Assembly (NCBI RefSeq): GCF_026341515.1
Contig: NZ_JAPEOK010000001.1
Location: 5,394,001 to 5,458,000 of the forward strand
Direction of reading: 5' to 3'
DNA length: 64,000 nt
DNA from: Streptomyces sp. NBC_00878
GTDB lineage: Bacteria > Actinomycetota > Actinomycetes > Streptomycetales > Streptomycetaceae
The position numbers and the translations under genes were made by a program. Positions 32,975 through 40,553 of this stretch are shown here, piece after piece. The notes beneath the pieces are model-generated. The model saw only the letters and a list, made by a program, of their open reading frames with translations. It had not been told where the DNA came from and did not search any database. How positions within the stretch are numbered: the first letter of the stretch is position 1; each line of letters starts with the position of its first letter.

Positions 32975-33621
32975 GACGCCGGGCTCGGCTCCGCTGTCGC
33001 AGGGTTCGGCTCTGCCGTCGGCCGGGTCCGCTCGCGGGCCAGCGTCAAGAGGTGGTCGCCCGTCAGCCGCAGGACCTCGCGACTGTGCTCGCTGTCGCGG
33101 TCGACCAGCCAGTTCAGGGTGACGCCGTCGAGCACCGCGTTGAGATAGCGGGCCAGCACCGGAACGGGCACGGCCCACTCGATGTCCGCGGCCTTGGCGG
33201 CCTCCTCCAGGAGCTCTTGGTGGACTTCCCGGTAGTGCTGGTACTGACGTCGGGCCAGATCCTCGAACCCGGCCTGGCGCAGGGCGTAGTGCGTCAGTTC
33301 ATAGCTGACCTGGTGCTCTCCCGGACTGAGCTCGACAGTGCCCCAGAAGGCGCTCAGGCTCTTGGTGATACGCGATCCGAGGTCGCCCTCCCCCTCGAAC
33401 GTCTTCCGCGCGGCGGCCACCGTGTTGTCGGTAAAGCGGGTGAGGACTTCCTGAAGCAGCTCTTCACGCGACTTGAAGCAGTAGTGGAAGACGCCCAGCG
33501 GCATTTTGGCCTCGTTGACGATCGCGCGCGTGGTCGCCTTCGTGACTCCGTCGCGGATCATCACCCGAAACCCCGCCGCGATCAGCTCTTCGCGCCGGTC
33601 CTTCGCTGCCATACGAGACAT
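32971..33621 (-). CDS. TetR/AcrR family transcriptional regulator
   Basis: The ATG at 33621 (216 aa) is chosen because the helix-turn-helix follows directly: KDRREELIAAGFRVMIRDGV, then TTRAIVNEAKMPLGVFHYCF with FKSREELL, the TetR recognition helix region. An ATG three codons on is equally possible; 33699 seems too far upstream. The C-terminal ligand-binding domain is helical; a PTAEPNPATAEP repeat ends the chain. It probably represses the divergent lactonase/aldehyde dehydrogenase cluster and responds to a pathway intermediate. This is inferred from position only. Confidence 0.88.
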   Translation of the reverse strand: MSRMAAKDRREELIAAGFRVMIRDGVTKATTRAIVNEAKMPLGVFHYCFKSREELLQEVLTRFTDNTVAAARKTFEGEGDLGSRITKSLSAFWGTVELSPGEHQVSYELTHYALRQAGFEDLARRQYQHYREVHQELLEEAAKAADIEWAVPVPVLARYLNAVLDGVTLNWLVDRDSEHSREVLRLTGDHLLTLARERTRPTAEPNPATAEPSPAS

Positions 33622-33758
33622 CTGGCTCGCTTTCTGCTTCGAGTACGGAGTGCGTGTCCCACTCAGCGTATCGCAGCGTCTTGGACGGTCGACCAACATC
33701 TTCGTCGGGGCAGATCGTCCTGGGGTGCCGGTCCGATGATGTGGTGAGGTGGGTCTTT

Positions 33759-34430
33759 ATGAAGGTGATTCTTTTCGGGGCGACCGGAATGGTCGGGCAA
33801 GGGGTTCTGCGGGAGTGCCTGCGGGACGCGGCGGTCGAGAGCGTGCTGGTGGTCGGGCGGACACCCGTCGGGGTCTCGCATCCGAAGCTGAGTGAGGTCG
33901 TACGGGCGGACCTCATGGAACTCGGCGAGGTCGAGGGCGAACTCTCCGGATACGACGCCTGCTTCTTCTGCCTCGGGGTTTCGTCGGTGGGTATGAAGGA
34001 GGACGCTTACCGGAGGATCACGTACGACCTCACGCTTGAGGTGGCACGTTCCCTGGGCCGCTGGAATCCGGGGCTGACCTTCTGTTACGTGTCCGGGCAG
34101 GGGACCGACGCCTCCGGGCGGGGGCGTGTGATGTGGGCGCGGGTCAAGGGGGAGACGGAGAACGCGCTGCTCGCGTTGGACGGTGTGGACGCGTACATGT
34201 TCCGGCCGGGGCTCATCCAGCCGCTGCACGGAGTCCGGTCGAAGACCCGGTTGTACCAGGCGATCTACTCGGTGACCGGGTTCCTGCTGCCCGTCCTGCG
34301 GAAGCTGGCGCCCCGGCGGATCACCACGACCGAACAGGTGGGCCTGGCGATGATCGTGGTGGCCCGGGACGGAGCGGCGGAGCGGGTGCTGGAGACGGAC
34401 GGGATCAACCAGACAGCGGCGGCCGGGTAG
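33759..34430 (+). CDS. NAD(P)H-binding Rossmann protein (NmrA/SDR-like)
   Basis: The ATG at 33759 with GAGGTGGG upstream gives 223 aa. It starts directly with the dinucleotide-binding motif KVILFGATGMVGQGVLRECL. The body (YDACFFCLGVSSVGMKEDAY, FCYVSGQGTDASGRGRVMWA, RVKGETENALLALDG) matches the atypical SDR/NAD(P)H-binding family with a degenerate active site. No membrane segments. It is divergent from the TetR gene. Function unknown; related proteins are annotated as epimerases or oxidoreductases. Confidence 0.87.
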   Translation: MKVILFGATGMVGQGVLRECLRDAAVESVLVVGRTPVGVSHPKLSEVVRADLMELGEVEGELSGYDACFFCLGVSSVGMKEDAYRRITYDLTLEVARSLGRWNPGLTFCYVSGQGTDASGRGRVMWARVKGETENALLALDGVDAYMFRPGLIQPLHGVRSKTRLYQAIYSVTGFLLPVLRKLAPRRITTTEQVGLAMIVVARDGAAERVLETDGINQTAAAG

Positions 34431-34485
34431 GGCGCTTCCTAGGGATGCCCATCGGCGAAAGTGCCCTCTCCGGAGAGGGCGAAAA

Positions 34486-34613
34486 ACGGTCGTGCGGCGC
34501 TGCTTTGGCCATCCAGGCCATCCAGGCCATCCAGGCCATCCAGGGTGTCCAGGGTGTCCAGGCCATTCAGGGTGTCCTGGGTGTCCTGGGCCCTTTGCGC
34601 GCCGCACGACCGT
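34486..34613. repeat. 9-bp tandem array inside a 15-bp perfect inverted repeat
   Basis: Nine 9-bp units (34508-34588; four GGCCATCCA, then GGGTGTCCA/T and GGCCATTCA variants) lie between ACGGTCGTGCGGCGC (34486-34500) and its exact reverse complement (34599-34613). The whole sits between two convergent genes. Confidence 0.88.
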
Positions 34614-34637
34614 GATGCGGGCCCGCGTGGTGAAACG

Positions 34638-35299
34638 TCAGGCCGCGGCCTTGGACGTGAGCTGTTCGGCGAGGGCCCTGGCCTTGTCGGCCGCGTCCTG
34701 CAGGGCTTTGGAGCGGGAGGCCTCGAAGAGCGGGACCAGCTCGGACATCGCCGGGTTGTGCGGAGCCATCGTGAGCTCCGGGACGATGAAGTCGAGGTCC
34801 AGGGCGAGGGCGTCCTTGAGGACGGCCTCCAGGTAGTTCTGTACGTACTCGTAGCCCTCGCGTGGTGTTCCCGGTGCGTAGGAGCCGCCGCGGCTGGCGA
34901 CGACGGTGACCGGGGTGCCCTTGGCTGACGGGGTCTCGCCCGCGGTACGGCCGAAGAGGATCACGTTGTCCAGCCATGCCTTGAGGGTCGACGGGATCGC
35001 GTAGTTGTACATGGGCGCGCCGATCAGCACGGCGTCCGCCTGCTCCAGTCCTCGATGAGCTGCACGCGCGCGGTGAAGGCGGCGGCCTGCTCGGGGGTGT
35101 GCTCGGACGGGGCTGCGAAGCCGGCGCTGTGGGCGTCGGCGGTGATGTGCGGCACGGGGCTGGCGGCGAGGTCGCGGTAGATCACCGTGCCGTGCGGGTG
35201 CTGTGCCTCCCAGGTCTTGCGGAAGGTGTCCGTCACGGCGCGGGACGCCGAGGCGGGACCTGGGAAGACGGATGAGTCCAGGTGCAACAGGGTGGCCAT
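34638..35299 (-). pseudogene. azoR: FMN-dependent NADH-azoreductase, frameshifted
   Basis: The N-terminal part starts at the ATG 35299 (GGAGA upstream) with TLLHLDSSVFPGPASASRAV, the flavodoxin-like FMN-binding start of AzoR. It runs to VQLIED and then shifts out of frame, reaching a stop after WSRRTPC. The next frame resumes as EQADAVLIGAPMYNYAIPST and continues to the normal C-terminus (ALAEQLTSKAAA). A one-base deletion near 35047-35048 (GGACTGGAG where GGACCTGGAG is expected) restores a continuous chain of about 220 residues. Intact AzoR reduces quinones and azo compounds with NADH. The adjacent regulator is also truncated, so true gene loss is plausible. Confidence 0.85.
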
Positions 35300-35311
35300 G
35301 GGTTTCTCCAG

Positions 35312-35545
35312 GGGGTCGGCTCGGCCGAGCGCCGCTCGAGCGAACGCATGCTCTCCGACCCGCTCACGGAGCTGGCGACGGTCGGGCTGCTGGTGCGCGA
35401 GGTCGACGACGGGCCGCCACTGCGGGTCTCCTACCGGCTGACGGAGGCGGGGGCGGCGCTGGAGCCCCCGCTTCACGCGCTGGGCGCGTGGGCGAAGACG
35501 TATCTGTCGGAGGACGGCCGTTGCCCCGAGAAGTTCCGGCGCTGA
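35312..35545 (+). pseudogene. HxlR-family regulator remnant, N-terminus missing
   Basis: The open frame carries only the C-terminal two thirds of an HxlR-type winged-helix regulator: SSERMLSDPLTELATVGLLV is the recognition helix region, then VSYRLTEAGAALEPPLHALG (wing and C-terminal helix) and WAKTYLSE. The usual N-terminal 35 or so residues and start codon are absent; upstream sequence passes at once into the divergent azoR start. HxlR regulators typically sense quinones or aldehydes and control such an oxidoreductase, so regulator and target decayed together, probably by a deletion that removed the shared promoter. Confidence 0.72.
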
Positions 35546-35578
35546 GCTCCGGAGCGGTTCCGGCACTGAGCTGGGGTG

Positions 35579-35606
35579 TTGTCCACAGGTGCGGAGTTGT
35601 CCACAG
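35579..35606. other. pair of perfect DnaA boxes
   Basis: TTGTCCACA occurs at 35579-35587 and 35598-35606, same orientation, 19 bp apart, just upstream of the DUF2252 gene. Confidence 0.75.
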
Positions 35607-35693
35607 GGGCTCACACGGATCGACGCCCGACGGTACGGTCGTCACGAATTGATGTTCGTGCTTGATGTTCGTGCGCGGGGGAAGGCGGTTCAG

Positions 35694-37109
35694 GTGAGCG
35701 AGACCGATGGTGCGGTGGCCGAGGCGGCAAGGGTTCGGGCAGTGCGCGGGTTCGCGCGGTGGCCCGGTGAGGGCTCGCCCAAGGAGGACGGGAAGGCACT
35801 GCGAGGGCGCGTCCCGCGCGGCGCGCACGCCTCCTTCGACACGAACGGCGACCGACCGGACGCGGTGACCGCGGTCGATGCGTCCAACCACGGCCGCATC
35901 CCCGGGCTCACGCCGATACGGGTCGGCCGGATGGCGGCCACCCCCTTCGCCTTCCTGCGCGGTTCGGCCGGACTCATGGCGTACGACCTGGCGCGCACCC
36001 CCCTGACCGGCATCGGCGCCCAGATCTGCGGCGACGCGCACGCGGCGAACTTCGGTCTGTACGGGGACGCGCGCGGCGGCCTCGTCATCGACTTGAACGA
36101 CTTCGACGAAACGGTGCACGGGCCGTGGGAGTGGGACCTCAAGCGCCTCACGACCTCGCTGGTGCTCGCCGCCCGGGAGGCGGGTGCGGACGAGGACACC
36201 TGCCGCAAGGCGGCGTACTTCGCGACCGGTTCGTACCGGCGCACCATGCGGCTGCTCGCCAAGCTCCCGGTCCTGGACGCGTGGAACGCGATCGCGGACG
36301 AGGAGTTGGTCTCGCACACCGACGCCCACGACCTGCTCGGCACGCTGGAGCGGGTCTCGGAGAAGGCGCGGGGCAACACCAGCGGGCGATTCGCGGCCAA
36401 GTCGACGGAGGTCGTGGAGGGCGGCGGGCGCCGGTTCGTCGATGCCCCGCCGGTGCTGCGGCGCGTTCCGGACGAGGAGGCCGTCGCGGTCGCGCTGTCG
36501 CTGGAGGACTATCTGGCCACGCTCTCCGAGGACCGCCTCCCACTCCTCGCGCGGTACGCGGTGCACGACGTGGCGTTCCGCGTGGTCGGCACGGGCAGTG
36601 TGGGCACGCGCTCGTATGTGGTGCTGCTTCTCGACCACCGCGGTGAGGCCCTCGTCCTCCAGGTGAAGGAGGCCCGTGCGTCCGTCCTGGTGCCGCATCT
36701 GGAGACGGCCGGCCTCGCGGTGCCGGAGGTCGCGCACGAGGGCCGCCGGGTCGTCCTCGGCCAGAAGCGCATGCAGGTCGTCAGCGACATCCTCCTCGGC
36801 TGGACGACGGTCGAGGGGCGCCCCTTCCAGGTGCGGCAGTTCCGCAACCGCAAGGGCAGCGTCGATCCCGCGGCGCTGGCCGCGGACCAGATCGACGACT
36901 ACGCCCGGATGACGGGGGCCCTGCTGGCACGGGCGCACGCGCACAGCGCCGATCCACGGCTCATCGCGGGGTACTGCGGCAAGAGCGAGGAACTGGACGA
37001 GGCGGTCGCCGCCTTCTCGGTGGCGTACGCGGACCGGACCGAGGCGGACCACACGGCGCTGGTGGCGGCCGTGCGAGCGGGACGGATCGTGGCGGAGCTG
37101 GGGGTTTGA
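35694..37109 (+). CDS. DUF2252 family protein
   Basis: 471 aa from a GTG at 35694 with GGGGAAGG eight bases upstream; an ATG at 35652 lacks a ribosome-binding site. It is cytoplasmic. Family landmarks are TPIRVGRMAATPFAFLRGSA, GDAHAANFGLYGDARGGLVI followed by DLNDFDET, and WEWDLKRLTTSLVLAAREAG. The GDxHxxNFG...DxNDFD pattern resembles the catalytic and metal-binding residues of kinase-like (aminoglycoside phosphotransferase/HipA-type) folds, so a phosphotransferase activity is conceivable. Function unproven. It stands alone, with two DnaA boxes upstream and repeats downstream. Confidence 0.88.
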   Translation: MSETDGAVAEAARVRAVRGFARWPGEGSPKEDGKALRGRVPRGAHASFDTNGDRPDAVTAVDASNHGRIPGLTPIRVGRMAATPFAFLRGSAGLMAYDLARTPLTGIGAQICGDAHAANFGLYGDARGGLVIDLNDFDETVHGPWEWDLKRLTTSLVLAAREAGADEDTCRKAAYFATGSYRRTMRLLAKLPVLDAWNAIADEELVSHTDAHDLLGTLERVSEKARGNTSGRFAAKSTEVVEGGGRRFVDAPPVLRRVPDEEAVAVALSLEDYLATLSEDRLPLLARYAVHDVAFRVVGTGSVGTRSYVVLLLDHRGEALVLQVKEARASVLVPHLETAGLAVPEVAHEGRRVVLGQKRMQVVSDILLGWTTVEGRPFQVRQFRNRKGSVDPAALAADQIDDYARMTGALLARAHAHSADPRLIAGYCGKSEELDEAVAAFSVAYADRTEADHTALVAAVRAGRIVAELGV

Positions 37110-37244
37110 CGGGTTGGCGAAAGCCCGGGGACGCGTCCGGGAAAGGTGTCGGAAGACGTCGGAAGGCGTCTGGGAACGCGTCCGGGGAAGGCCCCTGTTC
37201 AGGCGGTTCGAATGGGTGGTTGGGCCGTGGCCTAGGCTGGGCGG

Positions 37245-38447
37245 GTGACGACCCCGGAAGCTGAGCAGCCCCCGTCCGAGCCCGCCGTGGAACCGGGCTC
37301 CGATGAGCGGCGTGACGAGAACGTGCCGTCTGCCGAGTCGGGCCCCGAGCCGTCCCATGAGGCATCCGCCGGGTCGGGGGCCGGTTCGGGTTCCCGGTCC
37401 GGTGCCGACGCGCCGCTGTCGGACGCGGCCGGAGGTGAGGCGTCCGCGGACGGTTCGGCGGCGAGCGTCGGGACGGCGGACGGCCCAGAGGTGGGTGACG
37501 AGGCGGCGGTCGACGGGACGGTGGGCGGACCGGCCGCAGGTGACCAGACGGCGGACGGCCCCGCGACGGACGGCCCCGCGGTGGGTGACACGTCCGTGGG
37601 TGACACGTCCGCGGGTGACGCGTCCGCGGGTGGTGCCGGCGGTGAAGGGCAGGAGCAGGAGCAGGCGCGGCCCGAGGAGCGGCTGGAGCGGGCCGTGCGG
37701 GCGGCCGAGCAGGCGTTGATCGAGTTCGAGATCGCGGTGGAGACCTTCCGGGTCGAGGTGGAGAACTTCTCCCGGCTGCACCACCAGAAACTCGGGCCGA
37801 TGTACTCGCGGCTCGACGAGTTGGAGGCGCAGATCGCCGAGGCGCGGGCCGCGAGCACCGGCGACCCGGAGGACGTGCTCAAGGCACAGGAGGCGCGTGC
37901 CCGTGTCATGCCGATGCCGGGGATCGAGGAGTTGTTCCACGACTGGCTCGACTCGGACGGGCTGTCCCCGGAGGCGGCGGCCATGCTGACCGAGCAGCCG
38001 GTACGGCCGCCGCAGCGGGTCCGGCCGAGCGACGAGGCCCGCAAGCTCTACCGGGAGCTGGTCCGCAAGGCGCACCCCGACCTGGCGCAGGACGACACGG
38101 AGCGCGCGCGGCGCGACGAGTTCATCTCCCGGGTCAACGCGGCGTACGGCCGTGGGGACGAGGCCCTGCTCCGGGAGCTGTCCGAGGAGTGGGCCGCCGG
38201 TCCCGTGTCCGAGGAGTGGCGCCCGAGCCGCAGCGAGGAGCTCTACGCACGCCTCGAATGGCTCGCCCAGCGCAAGGAATTGCTTGCCCTCGTGGCCCGC
38301 GACCTGGAGGAGAGCGCGATCGGCGCGATGCTCAAGATCGCGCCGGACGATCCCGACCGGCTGCTGGAGGAGATCGCCGAGCAGCTGCTGACGCAGGTGA
38401 GCGAGCGGGAGGCCGAGCTGGCGGGCCTGCTCGGCAGCGGCGCCTGA
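37245..38447 (+). CDS. J-domain-like protein with acidic repeat N-terminus
   Basis: 400 aa from a GTG at 37245. Residues 1-130 are a low-complexity acidic Gly/Ala/Ser/Asp region with repeats (VGDTSVGDTSAGDASAG). Then comes a coiled coil (ERAVRAAEQALIEFEIAVET). A J-domain-like segment is at about 265-310: KLYRELVRKAHPDLAQDD contains the HPD tripeptide needed to stimulate Hsp70 ATPase, followed by FISRVNAAYGRGD. A helical C-terminal domain (ELYARLEWLAQRKELLALVA) ends the chain. It is probably a co-chaperone for a DnaK-type partner, though the J-domain is short and its client unknown. No partner chaperone gene is in the window. Confidence 0.85.
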   Translation: MTTPEAEQPPSEPAVEPGSDERRDENVPSAESGPEPSHEASAGSGAGSGSRSGADAPLSDAAGGEASADGSAASVGTADGPEVGDEAAVDGTVGGPAAGDQTADGPATDGPAVGDTSVGDTSAGDASAGGAGGEGQEQEQARPEERLERAVRAAEQALIEFEIAVETFRVEVENFSRLHHQKLGPMYSRLDELEAQIAEARAASTGDPEDVLKAQEARARVMPMPGIEELFHDWLDSDGLSPEAAAMLTEQPVRPPQRVRPSDEARKLYRELVRKAHPDLAQDDTERARRDEFISRVNAAYGRGDEALLRELSEEWAAGPVSEEWRPSRSEELYARLEWLAQRKELLALVARDLEESAIGAMLKIAPDDPDRLLEEIAEQLLTQVSEREAELAGLLGSGA

Positions 38448-38543
38448 GAGCAGGCTTCCGGTGGCGTCCGCCCTGGACCGGTGGCGTCCGTCCGCGTACA
38501 CCGGGCCGAGTTGCGGAGCGGCCCGGTCGGGTAGCGTCGGGGT

Positions 38544-38891
38544 ATGAGTTTCGGAGCTGGTGTGCCCACGGTCGAGGTCGTGGATCTCGCGGACGGTGAC
38601 TTCCTGCTGGACGTCCGGGAGGACGACGAGTGGCAGGCGGGTCACGCCGAAGGGGCACTGCACATCCCCATCAGTGATTTCGTCGCACGCTACGGCGAGC
38701 TGACCGAGGCGGCGCCGCAGGACGGCAGGGTCCATGTGATCTGCCGCTCCGGTGGCCGTTCGGCACAGGTCGCGATGTACCTGGTCCAGCAGGGCGTCGA
38801 CGCGGTGAACGTCGACGGCGGCATGCAGGTCTGGGCGGCCGCGGGCCGTCCTGTGGTGAACGCGGAGGGGCAGTCGGGGTTCGTGCTTTAG
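38544..38891 (+). CDS. rhodanese-like domain protein
   Basis: 115 aa, a single rhodanese domain. The active-site loop VICRSGGRSAQVAMYLVQQG carries the catalytic cysteine in CRSGGRS; LLDVREDDEWQAGHAEGALH and IPISDF are the family's N-terminal signature. It transfers sulfane sulfur or serves in thiol redox chemistry. It has no signal peptide, so it acts in the cytoplasm. It is followed by a 37-bp tandem repeat and converges on the acyl-CoA dehydrogenase gene. Confidence 0.94.
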   Translation: MSFGAGVPTVEVVDLADGDFLLDVREDDEWQAGHAEGALHIPISDFVARYGELTEAAPQDGRVHVICRSGGRSAQVAMYLVQQGVDAVNVDGGMQVWAAAGRPVVNAEGQSGFVL

Positions 38892-38930
38892 CCGACCCGG
38901 GGCGGCCGGGTTTCCTGGCCGCCCGCCTGT

Positions 38931-39100
38931 CTCAAGGCCCCCTCGCTCATCCCGGTGCTTTGGTTCGTCTCAAGGCCCCTCGCTCATCCCGGTGCTTTGG
39001 TTCGTCACGATGCCGCGCGCTCATCCCGGAGCCTTGGTTCGTCACAATGCCGCGCGCTCATCCCGGAGCCTCGGGTTCGTCCCAGAGCCGTGCTCATCCC
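38931..39100. repeat. 37-bp tandem repeat (minisatellite), four and a half copies
   Basis: Units start at 38931, 38969, 39006, 39043 and 39081 and share GCTCATCCCGG and TTGGTTCGT. Units 1-2 and units 3-4 form two near-identical pairs. The partial fifth unit overlaps the last codon and stop of the acyl-CoA dehydrogenase gene. Confidence 0.92.
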
Positions 39101-40230
39101 AAGGGATGCGCCGCCAGCAGGTCGCCCAGCGCCTCCTCATGTGCCGCGGCCGGGCCGAGCGAGAGTTCCAGGTGTTTGGCCCAGGCGTGGTACCGGTGCA
39201 GGGGATAGTCGGTGTCCGCGCCGAAGCCGCCGTGCAGGTGCTGCGCGGTCTGCACGACACGGCGTACGCCCTCGGAGGCCCAGATCTTGGCGACGGCGAT
39301 GTCACCGGACGCGGGCAGCGCCCCGCACGCCCCCGCGCTGATCCGCCAGGCCGCTTGCCAGAGGGTCGCCTCCATCGCGCGCAAGTCGATGTAACGGTCG
39401 GCGGCCTGCACGGCCACGGCCTGGAACGTGGCGACCGGGAACCCGAACTGCTCCCGCTTGCTGGTGTATTCACTCGTCATCCCGAGTACTCCCTCACCCA
39501 GTCCGAGCGCCAGCGCGCAGGTTCCGGTGGCAAGCAGGCCACGCAGCCACTCCCAGGCTCCGTCGGCGTCGATGACGTCACGGGCGGGAACGCGTACGGA
39601 ATCCAGCCGGAGTTCGCCGAGCCGCTCGCCCGTCGTCGAGAACTGCTCGGCGAGCAGCGTGCCTTCGTGGACGCGGGGGACAAGAGCGAGCACGGAGCGG
39701 CCCGAGTCGGTGCTCAGCGCGGGTACGAGGACGAAGTCGGCGTTCTGAGCCCAGGGGACGGCCGTCTGTACCCCGTCCAGCACCCACACGTCGCCCTCCG
39801 GCCGTGCGGTCACGGCGAGTTCGGCGCCGTCGTGGCCGGTGCGGCCGTTCGCGGCGACCGTCAGGACCAGCTCACCGCGGCCGGCTCGGTCGAGCAGATC
39901 CGCCTTCAGCTCCTCGCCGCCGTACGTCTGTACGGCCACCGCGGCCGCGGTGCTCTCCAGCAAGGGCACCCGCGCGAGCACCTTCGCGGACTCGCGCAGC
40001 ACCAGGCAGAGCGCGATGGCGTCCAGGCCCGCGCCGCCGTGGCGGGTGTCGAGCAGCAGGCTCAGCAGGTCCGCGTCGGCGAGCCTCGCCCACAGTGCAC
40101 GGTCGAAGTCGTCTGCGACGGCGCCGGTGGTGAGCGCGGGACTCGGCACACCGTCCGGCGCGACCCCGGCGAACACCGCCCTCGCCGCCTCCACGGCCGC
40201 CTGCTGCTCCTCGGTGAAGGTGAAGTCCAC
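39094..40230 (-). CDS. acyl-CoA dehydrogenase
   Basis: 378 aa from a GTG at 40230. Acyl-CoA dehydrogenase fold: DFTFTEEQQAAVEAARAVFA at the start, a central beta domain with weak FAD-binding signature (TVAANGRTGHDGAELAVTAR), and the C-terminal helical domain with YTSKREQFGFPVATFQAVAV and VVQTAQHLHGGFGADTDYPL followed by HRYHAWAKHLELSLGPAA. It oxidises an acyl-CoA with FAD. The usual catalytic glutamate position is not evident and LLLDTRHGGAG replaces the typical loop, as in the small subunits of steroid-type heteromeric FadE enzymes. A KstR-like operator lies 47 bp upstream. No partner subunit is adjacent. Confidence 0.88.
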   Translation of the reverse strand: MDFTFTEEQQAAVEAARAVFAGVAPDGVPSPALTTGAVADDFDRALWARLADADLLSLLLDTRHGGAGLDAIALCLVLRESAKVLARVPLLESTAAAVAVQTYGGEELKADLLDRAGRGELVLTVAANGRTGHDGAELAVTARPEGDVWVLDGVQTAVPWAQNADFVLVPALSTDSGRSVLALVPRVHEGTLLAEQFSTTGERLGELRLDSVRVPARDVIDADGAWEWLRGLLATGTCALALGLGEGVLGMTSEYTSKREQFGFPVATFQAVAVQAADRYIDLRAMEATLWQAAWRISAGACGALPASGDIAVAKIWASEGVRRVVQTAQHLHGGFGADTDYPLHRYHAWAKHLELSLGPAAAHEEALGDLLAAHPLG

Positions 40231-40276
40231 GGCCTTGTCCTTCCGGCGGGTCCGCTGATCTGACGGAGCGTCAAGA

Positions 40277-40290
40277 TAGAACAGGTTCTA
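40277..40290. promoter_or_regulatory. KstR-like operator upstream of acyl-CoA dehydrogenase
   Basis: TAGAACAGGTTCTA is a palindrome with 6-bp arms matching the AACnnGTT core of sites bound by KstR-type TetR repressors. It lies 47-60 bp upstream of the gene start on the reverse strand. Confidence 0.65.
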
Positions 40291-40318
40291 CAAGAAGGGA
40301 ACGGTGCGGGCCGCCGGT

Positions 40319-40364
40319 CCCGGAGGAGTGAGGTGGGCAGGCCGGTCCACCTCACTCCTCCGGG
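40319..40364. other. perfect 18-bp inverted repeat in a divergent promoter region
   Basis: Arms 40319-40336 and 40347-40364 (starting CCCGGAGGAGTGAGG) are exact reverse complements with a 10-bp loop. The 323-bp gap 40231-40553 around it, between divergent genes, holds this, the KstR-like site and no gene. A terminator at a divergent locus would be odd; an RNA hairpin or mobile remnant is possible. Confidence 0.8.
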
Positions 40365-40553
40365 ATCGTTGACGCCGGTCGGGATGTTCGATTCGAGGGT
40401 GGGCGAGGGTCGTAAGGTGGCAATCGCTGCGGATAACCTCGTGGCCGCTGTGACCCATGGGGCTGTGCTGGGCGGGTGGGCCTGAGTACCGTTCCGGAAC
40501 GACCGCCGCGGGGCGGGCGACGGGAATCGGACAGACTTCGGGAACGGGGCGGA

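Noticed and set aside
35364..38735. Very long reverse-strand open frame of over 1100 codons opposite the DUF2252 and J-domain genes
   Set aside because: It is antisense to well-supported genes, Arg/Pro-rich and without domains; a shadow of GC-rich third positions.
38931..39100. Regular repeats as a possible CRISPR array
   Set aside because: The units are contiguous, with no unique spacers, and no cas genes are present; this is a minisatellite.
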